Assembly: GCA_030619425.1 (NCBI GenBank)
Contig: JAUXBJ010000193.1
Span: 1 to 5,102, forward strand
Reading direction: 5' to 3'
Length of the DNA stretch: 5,102 nucleotides
Origin: a bacterium
Lineage (GTDB): Bacteria > Zixibacteria > MSB-5A5 > GN15 > FEB-12
In this document: in pieces, positions 1 through 4,853 of the stretch
How the letters are laid out: the number at the start of each line of letters is the position of its first letter
How positions within the stretch are numbered: position 1 is the stretch's first letter
Program-made: the position numbers and the translations under genes
The notes under the pieces: generated by a model
Told to the model about the DNA's origin: nothing
Seen by the model: only the letters and a program-made list of their open reading frames with translations
Databases searched by the model: none

Positions 1-1
1 C

Positions 2-103
2 ATGATGTTGGCTCCTAGTATTGAGACAGTCTGCAAGAAGGCATGGGATGACTGGTGCACACGCAAGCAAGTTGGCCGTACCCCTTCAGAACGTATTGCT
101 TAA
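2..103 (+). CDS. Possible 3' end of an upstream gene (partial, unidentified)
   Basis: One + frame is open from the left edge of the window to a TAA at 101-103, giving about 33 residues that end in GRTPSERIA. The other two + frames and the minus frames contain stops or look less protein-like. The peptide is hydrophilic, with two Trp and several Lys/Arg residues, and reads like a C-terminal tail. The AWDDW stretch followed by a basic end faintly recalls the tails of IS630-type transposases, but the piece is far too short to assign. There are two ATG codons at the very edge, so a tiny independent ORF cannot be excluded, although no ribosome-binding site would be visible. An open run of this length can occur by chance. 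Confidence 0.25.
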   Translation: MMLAPSIETVCKKAWDDWCTRKQVGRTPSERIA

Positions 104-151
104 GCTATTTCCCCACACAAATCGTAGCGGCAGGTGAAATCAGCAAAGGAT

Positions 152-193
152 GAGATTGCCGCGGTCACGCGAAACGCGCGACCTCGCAATGAC
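152..193. repeat. R1 palindromic repeat, copy 1 (long form)
   Basis: It starts with GAGATTGCCGCG and ends with CGCAATGAC, and it recurs in a shorter form at 1596-1623. It folds into an imperfect hairpin: 155-159 pairs with 186-190, then 163-166 with 180-183 and 168-171 with 175-178, closed by an AAA loop at 172-174. The two copies share their ends but differ in the length of the stem interior. No T run follows, so it is unlikely to be an intrinsic terminator. Confidence 0.7.
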
Positions 194-205
194 GATCAAA
201 GGGGA

Positions 206-272
206 TTGTCGAAACCTCGCCCCTCGACTGCGCTCGGGACGACCCCTACGGGGCAGGGGTTTCGACCTACGA
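206..272. repeat. R2 palindromic repeat, copy A
   Basis: This 67-bp element aligns without gaps to 4936-5002, with 59 of 67 positions identical by hand count. The outer stem is perfect: GTCGAAACC at 208-216 pairs with its complement at 258-266. Inside are a short stem (221-223 with 236-238) and a CCCC/GGGG hairpin (243-246 with 250-253). Just outside the stem is CTAC (267-270), so read on the minus strand the element starts with GTAGG, as REP elements do. Seven of the eight differences from copy B are transitions. Confidence 0.8.
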
Positions 273-289
273 GAGAAAGTCATTCCCGC

Positions 290-317
290 TTGTCTCCAAT
301 TGGCAATCCCCTATATT
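290..317 (+). promoter_or_regulatory. Weak candidate sigma70-type promoter for the hydrolase gene
   Basis: TTGTCT at 290-295 (four of six consensus positions) and TATATT at 312-317 (five of six) are separated by 16 bp. Transcription would start near 324 and the leader would contain the R3 element at 349-410 before the ATG at 451. This is a consensus match only. The hydrolase may instead be transcribed from further upstream. Confidence 0.28.
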
Positions 318-348
318 CTCCGTCGTGGTTACGTATTGATGAAGGTTT

Positions 349-410
349 GTAGGGTAGGTTTGTCTTCAAACCTGCCGATTGTGGCGGGTCCGAAGACGGA
401 CCCACCCTAC
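349..410. repeat. R3 palindromic repeat, copy 1: inverted REP-pair-like element
   Basis: The element starts with GTAGGGT (349-355) and ends with the exact reverse complement ACCCTAC (404-410). Inside are two perfect 7-bp hairpins with 4-base loops: AGGTTTG at 356-362 with 367-373, and GGGTCCG at 386-392 with 397-403. It can therefore fold as a three-way junction or as one long imperfect hairpin with 28-base arms. The arms differ at six positions, all transitions, and these amount to three paired changes that keep each small hairpin perfect. GTAG plus hairpin, spacer, hairpin plus CTAC is the layout of an inverted REP pair (REPIN or BIME). It lies about 40 bp upstream of the hydrolase start. 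Confidence 0.8.
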
Positions 411-436
411 TCTCCTCGTGCGTGTGGATTGATGAT

Positions 437-442
437 GAGGTG
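437..442 (+). promoter_or_regulatory. Ribosome-binding site of the hydrolase gene
   Basis: GAGGTG lies 8 bases before the ATG at 451. It supports that start, which also gives the expected short N-terminal segment before the first conserved strand of the hydrolase. Confidence 0.6.
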
Positions 443-450
443 AATGTTAG

Positions 451-1458
451 ATGCCGTTCGTGGATACAGGTGAGTTTCGATTACACTATCAGGAGACTGA
501 TGGGCCGTCGTTTACGGTGGGATCTGTTAGCCCCACCATGAATGGTGGGCCACCCACGAAACCCGGACGAACGTCCCGGCCACCCACCGGGGCCACGAAA
601 CCCGGACGAACGTCCGGGCCACCCACAGGTAGCGCAGGATCACCCCCAAACAAGTTTGAGGGTGCCACCCAAAAATCACACAATCAGGAAACCCTGCCCA
701 ATGCAGAAGTCAGCGCCGACAATAAGAGTGCCTTGCCACTGATCTTCATGCACGGTTTCACGCTCGACTATCGCATGTGGCAGGCGCAAGCGACCTTCTT
801 TGGCAAGACACACAGAGTGCTGACCCTTGATGCGATGGGTCATGGAAAATCGGACGCGCCCGAGACCGGTTACTGTCGCGCCGATCGTGTGGAGCATTTG
901 CGCGGCTTCGTCGATGCGCTCGGGATTGACAGGTTCCACCTGGCCGGTCTCTCGATGGGCGGCACGACCGCGCTCGGTTTCGCGCTCAAGTATCAAGAGC
1001 GGCTGGCCTCATTGACTCTGGTCAGCAGCGCCGCCGCCGGTTGGGATGCGAGCAACAAGGTGTCGCTGGTCGACCGTCTGGCGCGAGAGAAGGGTTTGGA
1101 AAGAGCGCGACGGAAGTGGAAAGATATCACCCTGCTGTTCTACAAGAAGGACTATCACGATATCAAGCGACTCATGGAACAGATGATCGACGACCACTCC
1201 GGCGCTATCTGGATGGACCCGATGCGAGGCCGCTACCGGCGCGATAATGATTTGCCGAATATCCACAAGATAACCGTCCCGACCGCCATCTTCGTGGGCG
1301 AGCTGGACCGGATATTCGTGCCGTTGGCCGAGCAGATGCACGAGAGCATTTCCGGCAGCGTTCTGCATATCTATGAGAGGGCTGGTCACATGCTCAACAT
1401 GGAGGCGCCGGAGCGGTTCAATCGGGACCTGGCGGATTTTCTCAATCGAGTTTCGTAG
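451..1458 (+). CDS. Alpha/beta-fold hydrolase with an in-frame repeat-derived insertion
   Basis: This 335-residue protein is a serine-nucleophile alpha/beta-hydrolase, probably cytoplasmic because no signal peptide or membrane segment is seen. The oxyanion-hole segment is LIFMHG (97-102), with HG at 101-102. The nucleophile elbow is GLSMGG with Ser168. The likely acid is Asp286 in VGELD and the likely catalytic His is His313 in AGHMLNMEAPERF. A lid region rich in charged residues lies at about 200-265. The substrate is unknown; relatives include esterases, enol-lactonases and similar enzymes. Residues 1-19 flow naturally into residue 96 (HYQETDGP then PLIFMHG). The roughly 75 residues between are Pro/Gly/Thr-rich, low complexity and encoded by palindromic repeats. 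Without them the protein would be about 260 residues, the usual family size. The frame is intact and the catalytic residues are present, so it may still be functional. Its TAG stop overlaps an R3 element. Confidence 0.88.
   Translation: MPFVDTGEFRLHYQETDGPSFTVGSVSPTMNGGPPTKPGRTSRPPTGATKPGRTSGPPTGSAGSPPNKFEGATQKSHNQETLPNAEVSADNKSALPLIFMHGFTLDYRMWQAQATFFGKTHRVLTLDAMGHGKSDAPETGYCRADRVEHLRGFVDALGIDRFHLAGLSMGGTTALGFALKYQERLASLTLVSSAAAGWDASNKVSLVDRLAREKGLERARRKWKDITLLFYKKDYHDIKRLMEQMIDDHSGAIWMDPMRGRYRRDNDLPNIHKITVPTAIFVGELDRIFVPLAEQMHESISGSVLHIYERAGHMLNMEAPERFNRDLADFLNRVS
555..632 (+). repeat. 39-bp tandem repeat, two units (13 residues each)
   Basis: Unit 1 is 555-593 and unit 2 is 594-632. The first 33 bases (555-587 and 594-626) match with a single difference, C577 against G616, and the last bases of each unit diverge. 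Each unit encodes a TKPGRTS(R/G)PPTG-like peptide. Unit 2 holds a perfect 7-bp stem, CCCGGAC at 601-607 pairing with 612-618. In unit 1 the C at 577 creates one mismatch in the same stem. The 39-bp period keeps the reading frame. Confidence 0.85.
641..664. repeat. Hairpin repeat within the hydrolase coding sequence
   Basis: CACCCCCAAAC at 641-651 pairs with 654-664 at ten of eleven positions, the exception being C646 with A659, around a two-base centre. It is the third palindrome in the inserted block and adds about eight codons in frame. Confidence 0.6.
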
Positions 1459-1459
1459 G
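1441..1459 (+). repeat. 19-bp direct repeat, first copy (end of the hydrolase gene)
   Basis: CTCAATCGAGTTTCGTAGG encodes the hydrolase C-terminus LNRVS and its TAG stop. The identical 19 bases recur at 1543-1561, 102 bp downstream. Confidence 0.9.
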
Positions 1460-1537
1460 ACAGGTTTGTCTTCAAACCTGCCGACAGTGGCGGGTTCCCT
1501 CCTACGGCGGGCCTTCGGCGAGACGGACCCGCCCTAC
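1455..1537. repeat. R3 palindromic repeat, copy 2 (expanded, overlaps the hydrolase stop codon)
   Basis: The left half (1455-1482) matches copy 1 (349-376) except at two positions and has the same perfect AGGTTTG hairpin (1462-1468 with 1473-1479). The right half ends in CCCTAC like copy 1. Its hairpin loop, however, is expanded by about 20 bases, including an extra CTAC at 1502-1505 and a GCC/GGC mini-hairpin at 1511-1519. GGCGGGT at 1489-1495 pairs with 1527-1533. The TAG in the leading GTAGG is the stop codon of the hydrolase. Confidence 0.75.
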
Positions 1538-1542
1538 GGGGA

Positions 1543-1561
1543 CTCAATCGAGTTTCGTAGG
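1543..1561 (+). repeat. 19-bp direct repeat, second copy (duplicated gene tail)
   Basis: This is an exact copy of the last 18 bases of the hydrolase gene plus one G, sitting between two R3 elements. It is non-coding here. The order tail, R3, tail, R3 suggests a local tandem duplication of tail plus element, or recombination between R3 copies. Confidence 0.9.
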
Positions 1562-1588
1562 GTGTGTCCGAAGACGGACCCACCCTGC
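1557..1588. repeat. R3 palindromic repeat, copy 3 (single-hairpin form)
   Basis: GTAGGGTGTGTCCG at 1557-1570 pairs with 1575-1588 around an AAGA loop, with one mismatch (T1565 with C1580) and one G-T wobble. It corresponds to copy 1 with the AGGTTTG hairpin removed, so R3 exists both as a single stem and as a two-hairpin pair. No T run follows, but a 14-bp stem could protect the 3' end of the hydrolase mRNA. Confidence 0.75.
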
Positions 1589-1595
1589 TCTGCTG

Positions 1596-1623
1596 GAGAT
1601 TGCCGCGCTTCGCTCGCAATGAC
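1596..1623. repeat. R1 palindromic repeat, copy 2 (short form)
   Basis: GAGATTGCCGCG leads to CGCAATGAC, as in the copy at 152-193, but with a shorter middle. 1599-1603 pairs with 1616-1620 and 1605-1607 with 1611-1613, closing a CTT loop. Confidence 0.7.
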
Positions 1624-1664
1624 AGAAACACCACTTTTTCAAAAACCTGCTCTGCTATAATCGA

Positions 1665-1692
1665 TTGACACCGCCTCCCCGGAATCTATATT
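1665..1692 (+). promoter_or_regulatory. Probable sigma70-type promoter of the purNCH operon
   Basis: TTGACA at 1665-1670 matches the -35 consensus fully. TATATT at 1687-1692 matches five of six -10 positions, with a 16-bp spacer. Transcription would start near 1699, leaving a leader of about 27 bases before the purN ATG. It lies just downstream of the repeat cluster, which implies that purN is transcribed separately from the hydrolase. A second TATAAT at 1656-1661 has no good -35 partner. I see no PurR-like operator or purine riboswitch. Confidence 0.6.
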
Positions 1693-1725
1693 GTCCCCAC
1701 TATTGACGAAACGCTCTGGTGAGAC

Positions 1726-2340
1726 ATGAAGCTGAACGAAACAAAACCAAGAATCGCCGTATTCATTTCCGGCGGCGGCAGCAACTTGCAGTCGATAATC
1801 GATGCCACCAAGTGCGGCATTCTTTCGGCGCAGGTGGCGCTGGTAGTGTCGAACAGGAAAAAGGCGTACGGTCTTCAGCGCGCCGCCAATGAGAATATAG
1901 AGACACTGGTTTTCAAACATAAGAAGTACGCATCACCTGAGGAAGCAGGCGAGGCTTTGCTTAAGGAACTTCGCGCCTGCGAGATCGAGTTCATCGCGCT
2001 GGCCGGATACATGAGCCTTTTGCCGGCGACCGTTGTTCGAGCTTACCGTAATCGCATCGCCAATATCCACAATGCGCTACTGCCCAAGTACGGCGGCAAG
2101 GGCATGTACGGGCACTACGTACACGAGGCGGTGCTGGCGGCCGGAGATACCGAATCGGGACCGAGCGTACATATCGTCGATGAGATCTACGATAACGGCC
2201 GGATTTTGGAACAAAAGCGTGTCCCCGTGCTGCCGGACGACACACCCGACACGCTGGCCGCGCGCGTGCTGGAGCAGGAACACAAGCTCTACCCCAGGGT
2301 CCTGCAGAAATTAATCAAAGGAGAATATGATCTTGACTGA
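1726..2340 (+). CDS. purN: Phosphoribosylglycinamide formyltransferase (GAR transformylase)
   Basis: PurN transfers the formyl group of 10-formyl-tetrahydrofolate to GAR, step 3 of IMP synthesis, in the cytoplasm. At 204 residues it is full length (E. coli PurN is 212). The phosphate-binding SGGGSNLQ loop is at 15-22. The folate-site segment LAGYMSLLP (92-100) leads to NIHNALLPKY (113-122), which supplies catalytic Asn113 and His115. Asp156 in EIYDNG fits the third catalytic residue (E. coli Asn106, His108, Asp144). The loop after LLPKY is GGKGMYGHYVHEAV, five residues longer than in E. coli and of a kind I associate with Bacteroidetes-type PurN. The start follows GGTGAG at 1718-1723 with very short spacing, but no other ATG fits the conserved N-terminus. 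It is the first gene of the operon and overlaps purC by 14 bp. Confidence 0.96.
   Translation: MKLNETKPRIAVFISGGGSNLQSIIDATKCGILSAQVALVVSNRKKAYGLQRAANENIETLVFKHKKYASPEEAGEALLKELRACEIEFIALAGYMSLLPATVVRAYRNRIANIHNALLPKYGGKGMYGHYVHEAVLAAGDTESGPSVHIVDEIYDNGRILEQKRVPVLPDDTPDTLAARVLEQEHKLYPRVLQKLIKGEYDLD
2317..2324 (+). promoter_or_regulatory. Ribosome-binding site of purC, leaving the start ambiguous
   Basis: AAAGGAGA is the strongest Shine-Dalgarno match in the window. Its GGAG is only 3 bases before the ATG at 2327 but 9 bases before an in-frame TTG at 2333, so TTG could be the true start. The next in-frame ATG, at 2354, is too far away to use this site. The site lies within the last codons of purN, which suggests translational coupling. 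Confidence 0.55.
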
Positions 2341-3235
2341 ACAAAAGATCGTGATGTCGACCGATATCAAAGAGTACCCTCTGATGGTTCGCGGCAAGGT
2401 CCGCGATGTTTACGACCTCGGCGACCGGTTGCTGTTCGTTACCAGCGACCGCATTTCAGCCTTTGATGTCATCCTGCCGAACGGCATTCCCGGCAAAGGG
2501 CAGGTGCTGACGGCGATGTCGCTGTTCTGGTTCGAGCTGCTTAAGGATGTTGTAGCGCATCACCTGATCACGGCCGACGTCGACGAGTATCCGGAGAACC
2601 TGAAGAAGTACCGTGACGACCTCGAAGGCCGCTCGATGATCGTCACTAAGGCTGATCGTGTCGACTGCGAGTGCATCGTGCGCGGATACATCTCCGGCTC
2701 GATGTGGAAGGAATTGCAGGAGGCTCGCAAAGCAGGCGGCAACACCGTGCATGGGTTTGAGTTCTCTCCCGACCTAAAAGAGTCGGAGAAACTGCCGGAA
2801 CCTATCTTCACGCCATCGACCAAGAATGACACTGGCCATGATGAGAACATTAGTTATGACGAACTGGTGGCCATGATTGGTGAGGAACATGCCGTCCTGT
2901 GTCGTGATGCATCCATCGCCATCTATAAGAGAGCAGCCGAGTACGCGTTGGCTAAAGGAATCATTATTGCCGACACCAAATTCGAGTTCGGCTTCAAGGA
3001 TGGTCGGTTCATTTTGATAGACGAAGTACTGTCGCCGGACTCCAGCCGTTTCTGGCCGGTGGATCGCTATGAAGTCGGTCGGGGGCAACCATCGTTTGAC
3101 AAGCAACCCATCCGCGACTACCTGGCGGGACTGGACTGGGATCGTAAGCCGCCGGGACCAAAACTACCGGACGAGGTGGTGGCGGCGACTTCACAACGTT
3201 ATCGCGAAGCGCAAAGACTCATAACAGGAAGTTGA
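2327..3235 (+). CDS. purC: Phosphoribosylaminoimidazole-succinocarboxamide synthase (SAICAR synthetase)
   Basis: PurC joins CAIR and aspartate using ATP to form SAICAR, step 8 of IMP synthesis. At 302 residues it belongs to the longer PurC form (about 300 residues, yeast ADE1-like) rather than the form of about 240 residues found in E. coli. In order: the ATP-binding RGKVRDVYDLGDRLLFVTSD (22-41) with SAFDV after it, the signature ECIVRGYISGS (115-125), TPSTKNDTGHDENIS (162-176), the second signature IIADTKFEFG (213-222), IDEVLSPDSSRFW (231-243) and KQPIRDYL (259-266). No key motif is missing. The ATG at 2327 is used here. TTG at 2333 or ATG at 2354 would remove 2 or 9 poorly conserved residues. 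It overlaps the end of purN by 14 bp and ends 4 bp before purH, so co-translation is likely. Confidence 0.95.
   Translation: MILTEQKIVMSTDIKEYPLMVRGKVRDVYDLGDRLLFVTSDRISAFDVILPNGIPGKGQVLTAMSLFWFELLKDVVAHHLITADVDEYPENLKKYRDDLEGRSMIVTKADRVDCECIVRGYISGSMWKELQEARKAGGNTVHGFEFSPDLKESEKLPEPIFTPSTKNDTGHDENISYDELVAMIGEEHAVLCRDASIAIYKRAAEYALAKGIIIADTKFEFGFKDGRFILIDEVLSPDSSRFWPVDRYEVGRGQPSFDKQPIRDYLAGLDWDRKPPGPKLPDEVVAATSQRYREAQRLITGS
3226..3231 (+). promoter_or_regulatory. Ribosome-binding site of purH
   Basis: AGGAAG inside the last codons of purC is 8 bases before the purH ATG at 3240. A second purine-rich stretch (GAGAGG, 3234-3239) directly abuts the start codon and is too close to serve. Confidence 0.55.
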
Positions 3236-3239
3236 GAGG

Positions 3240-4811
3240 ATGAGCGACTTAGTTAAGATAAAGCGCGCCGTCATATCGGTTTCAGACAAGACCGGTGTGG
3301 AACAACTTGCGTCCAAGCTGCAGGAAATGGGCGTGGAGATCATCTCCACCGGCGGGACGCTCAAGAAACTTAAAGAGGGCGGGGTCCAGGCGATCTCGGT
3401 ATCGACCTTCACCGGTGCGCCGGAAATCATGGGCGGACGAGTCAAGACCCTGCATCCGAAAATGTATGCCGGGATACTGTGCCGACGTGACAACCCGTCG
3501 GACATGGAACAACTCAGTGAGCATGACTACCGCTCCATCGAACTGGTCGTGGTCAATCTGTATCCCTTCCGACAGACGGTGGCCAGAAAAGATGCTGACC
3601 ACGCCGAGATCATCGAAAACATCGATATCGGCGGTCCGTCTATGATAAGAGCGTCATCGAAAAACTACCAGGCGGTGACGGTGGTTGTTGATCCGAGCGA
3701 CTACGATGCCCTGATCGAGCAAATGGAAGCCAACGACGGCGCGGTCGACCTTGACTTCAGAAAAGCCTGCGCCGCCAAGGCTTTCGCTATGACGGCGACC
3801 TATGATTCAGCTATCGCCGCCTACTATAGTGGCGGTCGCACTGAGAGCACGGACGAGTTCGCAAGCACCTGGCAGCCGTCCTTCAGCTTCCGGTCAAAGC
3901 TGCGTTACGGGGAAAACCCCCACCAGCCGGCAGCGGTTTATTCCGCCGATGGTTTCGACGGTCCGAGCCTGTTAAGCGCCGAAATGCTGTCCGGGAAAGA
4001 GCTTTCGTACAATAACTACGGTGATCTCGATGCCACCCTCGATATGGTTCTGGATTTTGCCGAGCCGTTCGCCACTGTGCTGAAGCACGCCAACCCCTGC
4101 GGCGCGGCGGTGGGGGCAACTATCGCCGAGGCATACAAAGATGCGTACGAAAGCGATCCGCTGTCCGCTTTTGGGTCGATTATCGGGCTGAACCGCGAGG
4201 TGGATATCGAGTGCGCCAAAGTCTTGCACGAGACACCGTTCGTGGAATGTATTCTGGCCCCGTCATACTCCGCCGAGGCGTTTAAGCTGCTCAAACGCAA
4301 GAAAGCCCGTCGCCTGCTTGCTCTGCCGGGTATTGCCGGTGGGATGCCGAAGGATCAGATGGTATACAAAGTGATCCGCGGCGGGTTGTTGGTGCAGGTG
4401 TCGGATGTTCTCGAAACCGACGAGTCCGAGTTGAAAGTCGTTACCAAACGCGCACCCACGGACGACGAGATCAAGTCGCTGCTGTTTGCCTGGAAAGTAG
4501 TCAAGCATACCAAGTCCAACGCTATAGTACTGGTCAAAGGGAACGCCACCGTTGGGGTCGGCATGGGACAGACATCGCGGGTGGACTCCGGTTTCATGGC
4601 TGTCAAGCGGGCCGGTGAGCGGGCCAAGGGAGCGGTAATGGCCTCCGATGCGTTTTTCCCCATGCCGGATGGTGTCGAGGTGGCTACCGACGCGGGCGTG
4701 ACAGCGATCATTCAGCCGGGCGGCTCCAAAGGTGACGAGCAGGCCGTTGAGGCGGCCGACAAGGCCGGCGCGGCTATGGTCTTCACCGGACATAGGCACT
4801 TCAAGCATTAG
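3240..4811 (+). CDS. purH: Bifunctional AICAR formyltransferase / IMP cyclohydrolase
   Basis: PurH performs the last two steps of IMP synthesis, formylating AICAR with 10-formyl-tetrahydrofolate and then closing the ring. At 523 residues it is full length. The N-terminal cyclohydrolase domain (MGS-like fold, about 1-195) shows SVSDKTG (13-19), STGGT (36-40), GGRVKTLHPK (65-74), NLYPF (106-110) and NIDIGGPSMIRASSKN (127-142). Lys69, Tyr108, Asp129 and Lys141 match the active-site set described for the human enzyme (Lys66, Tyr104, Asp125, Lys137). The C-terminal transformylase domain has LRYGENPHQ (221-229), YNNYGDLDA (257-265), the catalytic Lys282-His283 pair in LKHANPCG, SDPLSAFGS (305-313), the IIQPGGSKGDEQ segment and the usual ending FTGHRHFKH. 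It is the last gene of the operon, and its TAG stop directly abuts a hairpin region. Confidence 0.97.
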   Translation: MSDLVKIKRAVISVSDKTGVEQLASKLQEMGVEIISTGGTLKKLKEGGVQAISVSTFTGAPEIMGGRVKTLHPKMYAGILCRRDNPSDMEQLSEHDYRSIELVVVNLYPFRQTVARKDADHAEIIENIDIGGPSMIRASSKNYQAVTVVVDPSDYDALIEQMEANDGAVDLDFRKACAAKAFAMTATYDSAIAAYYSGGRTESTDEFASTWQPSFSFRSKLRYGENPHQPAAVYSADGFDGPSLLSAEMLSGKELSYNNYGDLDATLDMVLDFAEPFATVLKHANPCGAAVGATIAEAYKDAYESDPLSAFGSIIGLNREVDIECAKVLHETPFVECILAPSYSAEAFKLLKRKKARRLLALPGIAGGMPKDQMVYKVIRGGLLVQVSDVLETDESELKVVTKRAPTDDEIKSLLFAWKVVKHTKSNAIVLVKGNATVGVGMGQTSRVDSGFMAVKRAGERAKGAVMASDAFFPMPDGVEVATDAGVTAIIQPGGSKGDEQAVEAADKAGAAMVFTGHRHFKH

Positions 4812-4816
4812 GGTTG

Positions 4817-4839
4817 GTCGAAACCCCTGTGGTTTCGAC
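4817..4839. repeat. Perfect hairpin just after purH (short R2-like form)
   Basis: GTCGAAACC at 4817-4825 pairs perfectly with 4831-4839 around the loop CCTGT. The arms are the same nine bases as the outer stem of R2 copy A (208-216 with 258-266), so this looks like R2 without its internal part. It starts 5 bases after the purH stop. No T run follows, so it may protect mRNA rather than terminate transcription. Confidence 0.75.
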
Positions 4840-4853
4840 ATTAAGGCAGTCCC

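Larger units (their letters stand above)
104..450. other. Non-coding spacer packed with palindromic repeats
   Basis: This stretch of about 347 bases before the hydrolase has no convincing gene. The short ORFs crossing it run through repeats that recur elsewhere in the window and show no protein family features. In order it holds an R1 hairpin (152-193), an R2 element (206-272), a weak promoter candidate (290-317) and an R3 inverted-pair element (349-410). It ends with the hydrolase ribosome-binding site. Confidence 0.7.
517..732 (+). repeat. Palindromic repeat block inserted in frame inside the hydrolase gene
   Basis: This segment encodes roughly residues 23-94 and separates two parts of the hydrolase that should be adjacent. 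It contains a CCCACC/GGTGGG hairpin (532-537 with 544-549), a 39-bp tandem repeat with hairpins (555-632) and a third hairpin (641-651 with 654-664, ten of eleven pairs). The encoded peptide is rich in Pro, Gly, Thr and Ser with no recognisable domain and is probably a disordered surface loop. The first hairpin starts at 532; the exact insertion borders cannot be fixed without an uninterrupted homologue. The last 60 bases or so (671-732) show no clear palindrome and may be linker or decayed repeat. Confidence 0.75.

Noticed and set aside
134..443. Two overlapping + strand ORFs of 72 and 97 codons in the upstream spacer
   Set aside because: They are composed largely of R1, R2 and R3 repeat DNA, they overlap in different frames, and neither peptide resembles a protein family.
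555..632. CRISPR array
   Set aside because: There are only two units, directly adjacent and in frame within a gene, with no unique spacers and no cas genes.
489..683. Minus-strand ORF opposite the hydrolase insertion
   Set aside because: It is generated by the palindromic repeats, which stay open on both strands. There is no ribosome-binding site and no conserved motif.
451..1458. Hydrolase as a pseudogene because of the repeat insertion
   Set aside because: The frame is continuous, the start has a good ribosome-binding site, and the nucleophile, acid and histidine motifs are all present.
1441..1561. Target-site duplication of an insertion sequence
   Set aside because: Nineteen bases is long for a target-site duplication, and the material between the copies is a short repeat with no transposase. 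A local duplication fits better.
1635..1645. TTTTTCAAAAA as a terminator or operator
   Set aside because: Five bases on each side of a single base cannot form a hairpin, and the T run does not directly follow the R1 stem.
1665..1725. Purine riboswitch or PurR operator in the purN leader
   Set aside because: The predicted leader is only about 27 bases, too short for a purine riboswitch, and no PurR-box-like sequence was recognised.
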